Assembly: GCF_016801775.1 (NCBI RefSeq)
Contig: NZ_CP069006.1
Location: forward strand, 56,731 to 120,730
Reading direction: 5' to 3'
Source: Sulfitobacter mediterraneus
Lineage (GTDB): Bacteria; Pseudomonadota; Alphaproteobacteria; Rhodobacterales; Rhodobacteraceae
Length of the DNA stretch: 64,000 nucleotides
The first letter of the stretch is position 1. The number at the start of each line of letters is the position of its first letter. Shown here piece after piece: positions 1-10,568 of the stretch. The position numbers and the translations under genes are program-made. Below the pieces are notes generated by a model. The model ran no database searches and had not been told where the DNA came from. It saw only the letters and a program-made list of their open reading frames with translations.

Positions 1-264
1 AAAGCCGTCCTCGACAGAACGGTACTGGCCCTCGTTCAGAACAAAGGTCGATGCCTGATAAATCGGCGTGCCCACGGCACCGGTGCGCGGGTCGTCATGG
101 GTGCCGGCATGTACAGCAGTGGTGGAAAGGCCGGCGCCGGGTGCGGGATGCGCGGCGAGAAACGGACCCGATGTTCGGGCGCGGTTCAGGTCATTGAGCC
201 ATCCCCCCTTGGTCGAAGCAGGCGGCAGGCTGGCGTCATCGCCAAGGATCTTGGGATTGGTCAT
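1..264 (-). CDS. PLP-dependent trans-sulfuration family enzyme, N-terminal part
   Basis: The gene starts with ATG at 264 and runs off the left edge, so only 88 residues are visible. After a polar N-terminal extension it contains HAGTHDDPRTGAVGTPIYQ followed by STFVL, the typical opening of Cys/Met-metabolism PLP enzymes (cystathionine gamma-synthase, beta- or gamma-lyase, O-acetylhomoserine sulfhydrylase). The catalytic lysine region lies outside the window, so the exact reaction cannot be assigned. It sits downstream of methionine gamma-lyase on the same strand, but an intrinsic terminator lies between them, so expression is probably at least partly separate. Confidence 0.8.
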   Translation of the reverse strand, partial: MTNPKILGDDASLPPASTKGGWLNDLNRARTSGPFLAAHPAPGAGLSTTAVHAGTHDDPRTGAVGTPIYQASTFVLNEGQYRSVEDGF

Positions 265-285
265 AGGTCTATTCCGATTTTGTTG

Positions 286-322
286 GGAAAAATGGGCGCA
301 GGAACTCCCCTGCCTGCGCCCA
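286..322 (-). terminator. Intrinsic terminator downstream of methionine gamma-lyase
   Basis: A 10-bp perfect inverted repeat (TGGGCGCAGG at 293-302, CCTGCGCCCA at 313-322) is followed on the minus strand by a short run of T. It sits 18 bases after the megL stop codon and before the start of the next minus-strand gene. Confidence 0.8.
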
Positions 323-340
323 GTTGCTGCCTTTGGGAGG

Positions 341-1543
341 TCAGGCAGCCTGCATGTTATGTGCGCCAAGCGCCGCATGCAGATCGTTTATCAGGTCCGC
401 CGCCCCTTCGAGGCCAACAGACAGGCGCACCAGCCCTTCGGCGATGCCATGTTCGGCACGTTCCTCGGGGGTGTAGGTCGAATGGGTCATGCTGGCGGGA
501 TGCTGGATCAGGCTTTCGGCATCGCCGAGGCTGACCGCCCGCTGGATCAGGGTCAGCCGGTTCATCAGGGCAATGCCGCCCGCCTTGCCGCCCTTGACCT
601 CAAAGGGGATCATGCCGCCGAAATTGGCCATCTGGCGTCGGGCCAGATCACGCTGGGCAAAGCTGTCGAGGCCGGGATAGCTCACGCTGAGCACGGCGGG
701 ATGGGCCTCAAGCGCCTGCGCCACTTCTGCGGCGGTTTTGCAGTGCCGTTCCATGCGCAATTCAAGCGTCTTGATCCCGCGCAGCAGCAGCATCGCGGTC
801 ATCGGTGACATCACAGCGCCGGTCATGTCTTTCAGTCCCACAAGGCGGATCCGGGTGATGTCCTCAAGACTGCCGACGATCAGACCCGCCACAACATCGC
901 CATGGCCGCTGAGGAACTTCGTCGCCGAATGCACAACGATATCCGCCCCATGTTCGAGCGGTCGGGTGATCACCGGCGTGGCATAGGTGTTGTCGACCAC
1001 CACCTTGGCCCCGGTGCGACGGGCGATCTGTGAAATCGCCGCAATATCCACCAAACGGTTGTTGGGGTTCGCGGGTGTCTCAAAATACACGATCTTGGTT
1101 TTTTCGCTGATCGCATGGGTCAGGTTGTCGGGGTTGGTCATATCCACCAGCGTCACCTTGACGCCAAAGCGGGGCAAACCGTGGGTCATGAAGGCAAAGG
1201 TGCAGCCATAGAGCGTTTTGTCGATGATTACCTCATCACCGGCCTCAAGAAACGACCAAAGGGTCGAGGTGATCGCGCCCATTCCGGAGGCGGTGCAAAG
1301 ACCCGCTTCGCCGCCCTCAAGATTGGCGATCCGCTGTTCGAGATGATCCAGTGTCGGGTTGGAGATGCGCGAATAGAAATGCCCCTCCTTTTCCCCCGCA
1401 AACATCGCCCCGCCGGATTCGGCCGTGTCAAAGGTGAAGGTGGAGGTCATGTAGATCGGCGGGTTCAACGCCCCCTGATGGGATTGCGGATCATAGCCGT
1501 GGTGAATGGCGCGAGTGGAAAAATCATAGTCAGTGGAACGCAT
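341..1543 (-). CDS. megL: Methionine gamma-lyase
   Basis: This is a 400-residue PLP enzyme of the Cys/Met-metabolism family. It would cleave L-methionine to methanethiol, 2-oxobutyrate and ammonia in the cytoplasm. The PLP lysine is K209 in HSATKFLSGHGD. The motif LYGCTFAF carries Cys114, the cysteine that separates methionine gamma-lyases from cystathionine lyases; SRISNPT near residue 58 is also typical. Length matches the family. The divergent Lrp/AsnC gene 92 bp away is the usual regulator arrangement for this enzyme. An MddA-like methanethiol methyltransferase is encoded later in the window. Cystathionine gamma-lyase activity cannot be excluded without assay. Confidence 0.88.
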   Translation of the reverse strand: MRSTDYDFSTRAIHHGYDPQSHQGALNPPIYMTSTFTFDTAESGGAMFAGEKEGHFYSRISNPTLDHLEQRIANLEGGEAGLCTASGMGAITSTLWSFLEAGDEVIIDKTLYGCTFAFMTHGLPRFGVKVTLVDMTNPDNLTHAISEKTKIVYFETPANPNNRLVDIAAISQIARRTGAKVVVDNTYATPVITRPLEHGADIVVHSATKFLSGHGDVVAGLIVGSLEDITRIRLVGLKDMTGAVMSPMTAMLLLRGIKTLELRMERHCKTAAEVAQALEAHPAVLSVSYPGLDSFAQRDLARRQMANFGGMIPFEVKGGKAGGIALMNRLTLIQRAVSLGDAESLIQHPASMTHSTYTPEERAEHGIAEGLVRLSVGLEGAADLINDLHAALGAHNMQAA

Positions 1544-1635
1544 CGCTGTCTCCTCGATTCTGAAGGCATTATCAGCTAGGATCAGAGGTCATTAGTTGCT
1601 ATGTTGTGCTGTGATTTCATGAATGTTGGAATAAA

Positions 1636-2103
1636 ATGCCAAAACTCGACGCGATTGATCGAAAAATAATCCGTGCGCTGCAAGCCAACGGACGGATGAC
1701 CAACCTTGACCTTGCTGCCGCGGTTAACCTGTCGCCATCGCCTTGTCTGCGGCGGCTGCGCCTGCTGGAGCAAAGCGGCGCGATCACCGGCTATAGCGTG
1801 GATGTGGACGCGCAGGCCTACGGGCTGCCGGTGACGGTGATGGTGCGGATCACGCTGGACAAACACACCAAGGATGTTGTGGGCCATTTCGAAGATCAGA
1901 TGAAGCGCATTCCCGAGGTGCTCGAATGCATGGTGATGACCGGCCTGTCAGATTACCTGCTGCGGGTCGTGGTGAGCGATCTGGAAGGCTACGAACGGTT
2001 TGTGCGCGAACGCCTGCACCCGATTGGCGGGATCGGGTCAATCGACACCAGTTTTGTCTACGGGGTGGTGAAGCGGACACATGTGTATCCTGAGGTGGGA
2101 TAG
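1636..2103 (+). CDS. Lrp/AsnC family transcriptional regulator
   Basis: This 155-residue protein has an N-terminal AsnC-type helix-turn-helix (LDAIDRKIIRALQANGRMTN, then LAAAVNLSPSPCLRRLRLLE) and a C-terminal RAM ligand-binding domain ending near SFVYGVVKRTH. It is divergently transcribed from methionine gamma-lyase with only 92 bp between the starts. This suggests that it senses an amino acid, probably methionine, and controls megL; that role is inferred from position. The IS30 element lies just downstream and does not interrupt the gene. Confidence 0.9.
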   Translation: MPKLDAIDRKIIRALQANGRMTNLDLAAAVNLSPSPCLRRLRLLEQSGAITGYSVDVDAQAYGLPVTVMVRITLDKHTKDVVGHFEDQMKRIPEVLECMVMTGLSDYLLRVVVSDLEGYERFVRERLHPIGGIGSIDTSFVYGVVKRTHVYPEVG

Positions 2104-2177
2104 GTGTTTGGGGAATTTGTTTACATAATGTGAATTACGGGATTTTCGATACACAAAGGGGCACATTCTAAACTGGG

Positions 2178-3230
2178 TTGCGAAATTTCCCCTATCTTGC
2201 TGGAAAGCAAGGAGAATGAAAGATGGCACATAGAGAGCTTAACCTACGTGAACGACGCGCGATAGAAGATATGTTGAACGCCAAGATCGCTGTGCGTGAG
2301 ATTGCAGCAGAGATCGACAGGCATGTTTCCACGGTGTATCGCGAGATCAAACGCAATCACTATGACGACAAAGAACTTCCAGAATTGAACGAATACTACG
2401 GCATGGTTGCGCAACGTGCAGCATCTCAAAGACGTGCGCGCCGTCGCAAGCTCGTGCGTCTCGCCGGACTGCGCAAAGCTGTGATCAAGCAGCTTAAAGA
2501 AGGTTGGTCGCCTGAACAGATCGCAGGTCGATTGCAGTTTGAAGGCCAATCCGTGCGCGTGAGCCACGAGACCATCTACGCCTATGTTTACGGCCCGGAT
2601 GGTCGTTCCAAACAATTGGCGCGGCACCTTCCGAGTCGCCGCAAGAACCGCAGGTCGCGATACGCAAGAAGACCCAGAGGTCAGGTATTTCCGCCAGATC
2701 GGTCCATTCATCAACGTCCTGAGCACGTGAAAACCCGAGAAACTTTCGGCGAATGGGAGGGTGATCTGATGATCTTCGAGGGCGCTCAGGGCAAGATGAA
2801 CGTCGCCTCACTGGTTGAGCGCAAGACCCGTTTTGCTGTCTTGTTCCGCAACAACGACCGTAGTTCGACCCACTTCATAAACAAGCTGATGGGTGTGATG
2901 GAACCCCTCCCCCAAACCGCGCGCCGGTCGATCACCTTTGATCGTGGCTTTGAGTTCCGGGAGTGGCGCAAGCTTAAGCCAGGGATCGGAACGGAGGCTT
3001 GGTTTTGTGATCCACAGGCGCCATGGCAAAAGGGTTCTGTCGAAAACCTAAACAAGCGAGCACGGCGCTATCTTCCACGCGATGCGCCCGTGGCCGCGCT
3101 CACAAATCGAGATATGAAGTCGATTTGCGAGCGCTTGAACGGCACCCCCAGAAAGTGCCTGGGCTGGCGGACGCCGACTGAGGTGTTCAGGGAAGAACTG
3201 ATGAAACTGAGATAGCGGAAACCGTCGCAA
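2178..3230. mobile_element. IS30-family insertion sequence
   Basis: The transposase gene is bracketed by imperfect inverted repeats. The left repeat begins TTGCGA at 2178 and the right repeat is its partner ending at 3230; both share TTGCGA, TTTCC and CTATCT, with one indel. The right repeat contains the transposase stop codon. No clear short target duplication was recognised. The element sits between the Lrp gene and the promoter region of the acyl-CoA operon, about 120 bp before the candidate operator. Confidence 0.75.
2223..3215 (+). CDS. IS30-family transposase
   Basis: This 330-residue DDE transposase has an N-terminal helix-turn-helix (LNLRERRAIEDML, then ISTVYREIKR-like residues) and SHETIYAYVYG before the catalytic core. 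The three acidic positions are seen as the Asp in GEWEGDLM, the Asp in FDRGFEF and the Glu in KGSVENLN. The reading frame is intact, so the element may be active. The ATG at 2223 follows AAGGAGAATGAAAG, a good ribosome binding site. Confidence 0.92.
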   Translation: MAHRELNLRERRAIEDMLNAKIAVREIAAEIDRHVSTVYREIKRNHYDDKELPELNEYYGMVAQRAASQRRARRRKLVRLAGLRKAVIKQLKEGWSPEQIAGRLQFEGQSVRVSHETIYAYVYGPDGRSKQLARHLPSRRKNRRSRYARRPRGQVFPPDRSIHQRPEHVKTRETFGEWEGDLMIFEGAQGKMNVASLVERKTRFAVLFRNNDRSSTHFINKLMGVMEPLPQTARRSITFDRGFEFREWRKLKPGIGTEAWFCDPQAPWQKGSVENLNKRARRYLPRDAPVAALTNRDMKSICERLNGTPRKCLGWRTPTEVFREELMKLR

Positions 3231-3350
3231 CGACCCTTGAGAGTCCAAAGGCCACCCTCGTGACGCTGCGTAAATCTGGCCGGTTCTGGGCCTTGATATA
3301 AGCTGAAAACCTTACCGTAACAGGCCTTGCCTTGGTCCTGCGAAAAAAAT

Positions 3351-3377
3351 GCGGAACTTAGTTCCGTTATGCGGTAT
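3351..3377. promoter_or_regulatory. Overlapping palindromes upstream of the acyl-CoA operon, candidate IclR operator
   Basis: CGGAACTTAGTTCCG at 3352-3366 is a perfect palindrome and overlaps GTTCCGTTATGCGGTAT at 3361-3377. The second element resembles sites at 21132-21148 and 28871-28887. The site lies about 115 bp before the first gene of the operon. The link to the IclR protein encoded at 21189-21980 is an inference from shared sequence and position. Confidence 0.55.
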
Positions 3378-3489
3378 TGGCAGATCCCTCTTAACTGCCT
3401 AACCTTCGGGCAACAGAGTCGCACCTCCGGGGAGGGAAGTGCGCACATCTGCAATGGGAGGACAACATGCAGACCACAAGGTTGCTGCC

Positions 3490-5192
3490 ATGACTGCGAT
3501 GACACCAGAAGCGGCGGTGCATCACGTCATTACAACAGATCCAGTTTTTGAAGTTGGGCTGGCAGAGGTGCGCGGCGTCACGTTCCGCGCGTTCAAGAAC
3601 ATTCCCGGCACTGTGCCTGCGTTGATGGCGGCAGGGCATGCGCGGCATGGCGATGGCGCCTGGGACTATCTGGCCTATTGCGACGAGACCCTTACCTATG
3701 ACCAGTTCTGCGCCGCCGTGCATCGGCAGGCGGATGCGCTGATCCAGCAATTGGGCGTGAAGCAGGGCGACCGGGTGGCCATTGCCATGCGCAATTATCC
3801 CGAGCTGTTGATCATGACTTTGGCGATCTCCTCCATCGGGGCGGTGGTCGTGTTTGTGAACGCATGGTGGACCACCGAGGAGCTGGATTACGCCCTGCGC
3901 GACAGTGCAGCCAAGGTGATCTTTGCCGATGGCCCGCGGCTTGAGCGGATGTTGCCATTGCAAAAAGAACTGGGGCTGACACTGGTTGGCGTGCGCGACG
4001 GTGAAGGCAAGGGCGATCACAGTTTTGCCGATCTGGACGCCGCCGCCACAACCAGCGCCGCGCCACAGGTTGCCATTGATACGGACGACGATTTTGCCGT
4101 TATGTATTCCTCCGGCACAACCGGCCATCCCAAGGGCGTGGTGCAAACCCACCGCAGCGCGGTGAACGCGGTCTTTAGTTGGCTGATGCAGTCGGTTGTG
4201 GCGCCGCTGATCGACCCGCCCGCGCCAGATGCACCTCCGCCGCCGCGCCCTTCGGCGCTGGTGGTGACGCCGCTGTTTCATGTGACCGCCACGCATCCGC
4301 TGTTTTTGCTGAGCCTGCCTGCGGGGGCCAAGATCACGATGATGCACAAATGGGATGCGGCCGAGGCCGTGCGCCTGATCCGCGACAATGACATCACCCG
4401 CTTTCTCGGGGTACCCACGCAATCGGCGGAACTGATGATCGCCGCCCGCGAAATGGGCGAGGCCCTGCCAACGCTGGATTATATCGGATCGGGCGGGGCC
4501 AAACGGCCCGCTGCGCAGGTCTCGCAACTGGTCGAAGCCTTTCCAAACGCAGGCGTGGCAACCGGATGGGGCATGACCGAGACCAATGCCTTGGGCATCG
4601 GCATGATCGGGGAGGACTACGCCGCCCGCCCCGAAAGCGCTGGGAAGTTGCATCCGCCCGTACAAGAGCTGCGGTTTCTCGATGACGACGGCAACGATGT
4701 GCCGGTGGGACAAATGGGCGAGATCACGGTCAAAAGCCCGGCCAACATGCGCTGTTACCTGAACAAACCAGAGGCCACCGCCGAGGTGCTTCAGGATGGC
4801 TGGCTGCGCACCGGTGATCTGGGCACGATTGACGCCGATGGCTATGTCACCATTCACGACCGCAAAAAAAATATCATCATCCGGGGGGGCGAAAACATTG
4901 CCTGTCTGGATGTTGAGGGCGCGCTGCACCGCCATCCCGATGTGCTGGAGGCCGCCGCGTTTTCCGTGCCTGATGACCGTTTGGGAGAGACCGTCGGCGC
5001 TGCTGTGCAACTGCGCAATGGTGCCAGCCTGTCCCATGCGGATATGGCGGCGTTTCTGGACGGGCATCTCGCCAAATTTAAGATACCCACGCATCTTTGG
5101 GCACAGCGCGACGTGCTGACCCGTGGTGCGACTGACAAAATTGACCGGCGCGCGATCCGTGCGGCCTGTCTGGACAACCAAGAGGCCAAGAT

Positions 5193-5196
<4 letters not shown>
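3490..5196 (+). CDS. AMP-dependent acyl-CoA synthetase (class I adenylate-forming)
   Basis: This 568-residue ligase would activate a carboxylic acid to its CoA thioester via an acyl-adenylate. The P-loop YSSGTTGHPKG, the A5-type GWGMTETNA, WLRTGDLG and RKKNIIIRGGENI are all present. The C-terminal catalytic lysine region appears as TDKIDRRAIR. The start at 3490 was chosen because the upstream in-frame extension is unlike family members. A tiny reading frame at 3467-3493 (MQTTRLLP) has a strong GGGAGG site and overlaps the start by ATGA, so translation may be coupled. It is the first gene of an operon with beta-oxidation enzymes. The substrate is unknown; a short or medium hydroxy or branched acid is plausible. 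Confidence 0.88.
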
Positions 5197-6481
<1,285 letters not shown>

Positions 6482-6485
<4 letters not shown>

Positions 6486-7261
6486 GTTACGAATTCATCA
6501 AGACCGAGAAACAGGGGCATATTCTGATTGTCACTATGAACCGCCCTGATGTCTACAACGCGGTGCATGTGGATATGCACAACGAGATGGCCGATTGCTG
6601 GGACGCTTTTGCCGCAGATCAGGATCTCTGGGTTGCGGTTCTGACTGGCGCGGGGGACAAGGCGTTTTCTGCGGGCAACGATCTTAAGGCCACGGCGGCG
6701 GGCGGCTCCAAGAAAGAGATGACACCATCAGGCTTTGCCGGCCTGTCCGCGCGTTTCGATCTGGAAAAACCGATCATCGCCGCCGTCAACGGTTTTGCCA
6801 TGGGCGGCGGCTTTGAAACCGCGCTGAGCTGCGACATTATTCTGGCCTCCGAGAACGCCAAGTTTGCCTTGCCTGAAGTGAAAGTCGGCTTTTTCGCCGC
6901 CGCCTCCGGTGTGCAGCGCCTGTCGCGCTATATCGGCCGTTTGGCCGCGCAGGAGTTGATGTACACCGGCCGGACCATCAGTGCGGCGGAAGCCCTCGAA
7001 TTGGGCTGCGTCAACGCGGTGCATCCCCATGACGAGCTGATGGAAAAAGCCATGGAAAAAGCCGAACAGCTTTGTTCTGTCTCGCCCTCTGCGGTCAAGG
7101 CGACGAAACGGGTGCTCAACGATATGTACGCCCGCGACGGCATGCAGCAAAGCATTGGTTATTCCCGCGAAGTGATCGCCGATCTGTCCAAAACCGAAGA
7201 TTTCAAAGAAGGCGTGAACGCCTTTGTCGAGAAACGCGCACCCCAATGGGTGAACAAGTAA
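6482..7261 (+). CDS. Enoyl-CoA hydratase/isomerase family protein
   Basis: This is a 259-residue crotonase-fold protein. The oxyanion-hole segments AFSAGNDLKA and NGFAMGGGFE are present, and FALPEVKVGFF with the following helix matches enoyl-CoA hydratases. It probably hydrates a trans-2-enoyl-CoA in the pathway of this operon. The start overlaps the preceding dehydrogenase by four bases. Other crotonase reactions such as isomerisation or CoA-dependent hydrolysis remain possible. Confidence 0.88.
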
Positions 7262-7282
7262 ACCACGCCAAGGAGGCACAAT

Positions 7283-8599
7283 ATGTCCGATAGCAATTCG
7301 CCACTCAGCCTGAACAATCTGGAAATGTCTGACAAGGCCAAGCCACTGCTGAACGCCGTGATCAAACACATCCGCGAAAACGTCGATCCGATTTCCGAAG
7401 AGTTCCACCGCCTTGCCGACAGCAACGAAAACCGCTGGTCCTATCACCCGCGCCAGACCGAGCTGATGGAAGGGGCCAAGCAAAAGGCCCGTGAAAGCGG
7501 TCTTTGGAACTTTTTCCTGCCGAATGCCGAAACCGGAGAAGGCCTGTCCAACCTCGATTACGCCTATATCGCCGCCGAGTTGGGTAAAAACCCGCTGGCA
7601 TCCGAGACACTCAACTGTTCCGCGCCGGACACCGGCAATATGGAAGTGCTGGAACGGGTCGGCACCCAGCAACAGAAAGACACCTGGCTCAAGCCCCTGC
7701 TGGCCGGTGAAATCCGCTCTGCCTTTGCGATGACAGAGCCGGACGTGGCCTCTTCGGATGCCAAGAACATCTCGACCTCCGCTGTGCTGGAAAACGGCGA
7801 ATGGGTGATCAACGGTGAGAAGTATTACATCTCCGGCGCCGGTGATCCGCGCTGCAAGATCATGATCGTGATGGTCAAAACCTCCCCCGATGCCGAAGCG
7901 TTCCGCCAGCAAAGCCAGATCCTTGTGCCGATGGACACCCCTGGCGTCGAGATCCTTGGCCCGATGCATGTCTTTGGCCATGACGACGCGCCGCACGGGC
8001 ATATGCACATCAAGTTCACCAATGTGCGTGTGCCGGAGGAAAACATGCTTTGGGGCGAAGGGCGCGGCTTTGAAATCAGCCAGGTCCGCCTTGGACCGGG
8101 CCGTATCCACCACTGCATGCGCTCCATCGGGCAGGCCGAAAAGGCGCTGGATCTGATGATCGAACGCGGGCTGAGCCGTGTGGCCTTTGGCAAAAAGATT
8201 GTCGATCTGGGCAAGAACATGGAAACCATTTCCCGCGCCAAGATCGAGATTGAATCGATGCGTCTGCTGGTGCTGAAAGCCGCCAAGGCGATGGATGTGC
8301 TGGGTAACAAGGAGGCCCGCATCTGGGTGTCGATGATCAAGGCCAAAGTGCCGGAGCAAGTTTGCGATATCATTGATCAGGCGATGCAGGTGCATGGTGC
8401 CACCGGCATCAGCCAATGGTCGCCCCTGTCCGGCATGTATGCCCAGCAGCGAACCCTGCGTTATGCGGACGGCCCCGATGAGGTGCACCACCATGTAATC
8501 GCCCGCCATGAGGTGAAAACCTACCAGGACAGCAATTCGCGCCAGACCGCCGCCAAGGCCCATACCGAGGCACGCGGTTCTGCGGGGTTCATGGGATGA
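7283..8599 (+). CDS. ACAD11/LvaC-like acyl-CoA dehydrogenase
   Basis: This 438-residue flavoprotein belongs to the acyl-CoA dehydrogenase family. The FAD/substrate motif is AMTEPDVASSDA (149-160), followed by SGAGDPRCKI, VFGHDDAPHGH, LGPGRIHHCMR and RYADGPDEVHHH. These signatures are those of the ACAD10/ACAD11/LvaC branch, whose studied members act on 4-phosphorylated acyl-CoA made by a linked kinase. A matching APH-type kinase is encoded at 21985-23016. The gene follows enoyl-CoA hydratase with a 21-bp gap and overlaps the next SDR by ATGA. Family membership is seen; use of phosphorylated substrates is inferred. Confidence 0.88.
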   Translation: MSDSNSPLSLNNLEMSDKAKPLLNAVIKHIRENVDPISEEFHRLADSNENRWSYHPRQTELMEGAKQKARESGLWNFFLPNAETGEGLSNLDYAYIAAELGKNPLASETLNCSAPDTGNMEVLERVGTQQQKDTWLKPLLAGEIRSAFAMTEPDVASSDAKNISTSAVLENGEWVINGEKYYISGAGDPRCKIMIVMVKTSPDAEAFRQQSQILVPMDTPGVEILGPMHVFGHDDAPHGHMHIKFTNVRVPEENMLWGEGRGFEISQVRLGPGRIHHCMRSIGQAEKALDLMIERGLSRVAFGKKIVDLGKNMETISRAKIEIESMRLLVLKAAKAMDVLGNKEARIWVSMIKAKVPEQVCDIIDQAMQVHGATGISQWSPLSGMYAQQRTLRYADGPDEVHHHVIARHEVKTYQDSNSRQTAAKAHTEARGSAGFMG

Positions 8600-9366
8600 G
8601 CGATCTGTTTGATCTGACGGGAAAGGTCGCGCTGCTTACCGGCGCGTCCAAAGGCATGGGGCTGGCGATGGCCACGGCCCTTGCCGATCACGGCGCAACC
8701 GTGGTGATTTCCGCCCGCAAGCAAGAACAGCTGGACGAAGCGGCGGCGGGCATCAATGCCCGCGGCAAGGGCAAGGCGATCGCAGTGGCCTGCAACGTAG
8801 GCTATAAGGAACAGTTGCAGGCGCTGGTCGATCAAACCCATGAAAAGGCGGGCAAGATCGACGTTGTGATCGGCAATGCCGGGGTGAACCCCTATTACGG
8901 CAAGACATCGGAAATTCCCGATGACGCTTATGACAAGACCATGAATGCCAACGTCAAATCCAACCTCTGGCTGGCCCAGATGGTCGCGCCCGACATGGTC
9001 GAAAAGGGCGCGGGATCCATGGCGTTCACCTCCTCCATCGGGGCGTTCAAACCATCGGTGATGCTGGGCACCTATGGCATGTCGAAACTGGCGCTGATCG
9101 GTCTGTGCCGGAACTTGGCAGCAGAGTTCGGGCCCAAGGGTCTGCGCTTTAACGCGATTTGCCCCGGCCTTGTGAAAACCGAATTCGCCCGCGAGCTTTG
9201 GGACAATCCAGAGGTCGAAAAGCGTATCAAGGATGAAATACCCCTGCGCCGTCTGGGCGAACCGGAAGATTTTGCCGGGCTTGCGGTCTTTCTTGCCTCC
9301 GATGCCAGCAAATACATGACCGGTCAGGCGCTGACGGTCTGTGGCGGCTCTAACATGTGGACCTGA
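8596..9366 (+). CDS. Short-chain dehydrogenase/reductase
   Basis: This 256-residue classical SDR has the cofactor motif TGASKGMG near the N-terminus, NAG at the structural Asn site, a catalytic Ser in FTSSIGAF and the YGMSK active site. It resembles the DHRS4-like group. LvaD of the levulinate pathway is also an oxidoreductase of this broad kind, but no specific orthology can be claimed. It overlaps the ACAD gene by four bases and is part of the same operon. Confidence 0.85.
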   Translation: MSDLFDLTGKVALLTGASKGMGLAMATALADHGATVVISARKQEQLDEAAAGINARGKGKAIAVACNVGYKEQLQALVDQTHEKAGKIDVVIGNAGVNPYYGKTSEIPDDAYDKTMNANVKSNLWLAQMVAPDMVEKGAGSMAFTSSIGAFKPSVMLGTYGMSKLALIGLCRNLAAEFGPKGLRFNAICPGLVKTEFARELWDNPEVEKRIKDEIPLRRLGEPEDFAGLAVFLASDASKYMTGQALTVCGGSNMWT

Positions 9367-9370
9367 GATC

Positions 9371-10141
9371 ATGGATGTAAAAGACAAAATCTGTGTTGTG
9401 ACCGGCGCGGCCAGCGGCATTGGCCGGGCGCTCTGTGTGGCGTTCAAAGATGCGGGCGCGGCGGAGGTGGTCTGTGTGGACCGCAATGGCGAAGGCGCGG
9501 CGGAAACCGCAGAAATGGTGGGCGGCGCGGCCTATACCGTGGATGTGGCCCGCGAGGATCAGATCAAGGATATGATCGACAGCGTAGAGCGGGACATTGG
9601 CCCGATTGATCTGTTCTGGTCAAACGCCGGTATCGCCGTGGGCGGCGGGATGGACACCCCCAATGACGAATGGCAGCGGGTTTGGGACGTCAACGTGATG
9701 TCCCATGTCTGGGCCGCACGGCACCTGGTGCCGTTGATGGCGGCGCGCGGCGGGGGTTATCTGCTCAACACCGCATCGGCGGCAGGTCTGCTCAACCAGA
9801 TCGGATCGGCCTCTTACGGTGTGACCAAACACGCCGCTGTTGGCCTTGCCGAATGGATCGCGATGACCCATGGCGATGAAGGTATCAAGGTGTCCGTGCT
9901 GTGCCCCCAAGCGGTGCGCACCGAAATGACCCGCGGCCACGAGGACCACGTCGCGGCGATTAACGGTATGATGGAGCCCGAGCCGGTGGCGCAGATCTGT
10001 TTGCAGGCGATCAAGGACGAGACCTTCCTGATCCTGCCGCATCCCGAAGTGCGCGAGTACATGAAGAACAAGACCGACGATTATGACCGTTGGATCGGCG
10101 GTATGCGCAAGCTGAACCGCAAGTTTGGGGAACTGTCCTAG
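9371..10141 (+). CDS. Short-chain dehydrogenase/reductase
   Basis: This 256-residue SDR opens with KDKICVVTGAASGIGRA and has SNAGIAVGG, NTASAAG and the catalytic pair YGVTK. The start at 9371 lies five bases after the previous stop. It probably oxidises an alcohol or hydroxyacyl-CoA intermediate of the operon's pathway. Two different SDRs in tandem suggest two distinct oxidation steps or stereoisomers; the sequence does not tell which. Confidence 0.85.
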   Translation: MDVKDKICVVTGAASGIGRALCVAFKDAGAAEVVCVDRNGEGAAETAEMVGGAAYTVDVAREDQIKDMIDSVERDIGPIDLFWSNAGIAVGGGMDTPNDEWQRVWDVNVMSHVWAARHLVPLMAARGGGYLLNTASAAGLLNQIGSASYGVTKHAAVGLAEWIAMTHGDEGIKVSVLCPQAVRTEMTRGHEDHVAAINGMMEPEPVAQICLQAIKDETFLILPHPEVREYMKNKTDDYDRWIGGMRKLNRKFGELS

Positions 10142-10196
10142 CGCTGAGGGCATCGTCTTCGCTAGAGAGCGGCACATTTGAATGAAAGGACAAGTA

Positions 10197-10568
10197 ATGA
10201 TCGGCTATGTAACCCTCGGCGTTAAAGACATGAGCCGCGCCAAGACATTTTATGGGGATCTGCTTGCCGACAAGGGTGCCAAGATCGTGATGGATCAGGG
10301 GCGTCTGGCCTTTGTCAGCGCCGGACGCGGACAACCCATGCTGGCGATTTGCGAGCCATACGACAAAAACGATCCGGTCCCCGGCAATGGCACCATGGTC
10401 GCCCTGACCGCGGACAGCAAAGAACAGGTCGATCAGCTGCACCAAAAGGCACTGGACCTCGGCGCGACTTGCGACGGACCTCCCGGCCAGCGCATCCCCG
10501 ACCGGTTCTATGGGGCCTATGTGCGTGACCCGGACGGCAACAAGCTGTGCTTTTTCGTCTTTGGCTGA
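10197..10568 (+). CDS. VOC (glyoxalase/dioxygenase superfamily) protein
   Basis: This 123-residue protein has a single vicinal-oxygen-chelate fold: MIGYVTLGVKDM at the start, FYGDLL, then YVRDPDGNKLCFF at the end. The start at 10197 is preferred because AAAGGA lies six bases upstream. Similar small VOC proteins accompany many CoA-catabolic operons, often as epimerases or of unknown role. A function cannot be assigned from sequence alone. The next gene overlaps its stop. Confidence 0.8.
   Translation: MIGYVTLGVKDMSRAKTFYGDLLADKGAKIVMDQGRLAFVSAGRGQPMLAICEPYDKNDPVPGNGTMVALTADSKEQVDQLHQKALDLGATCDGPPGQRIPDRFYGAYVRDPDGNKLCFFVFG

Noticed and set aside
6728..8563. A 611-residue minus-strand open frame opposite the crotonase and ACAD genes
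   Set aside because: It covers two well-supported genes and its translation shows no domain features.
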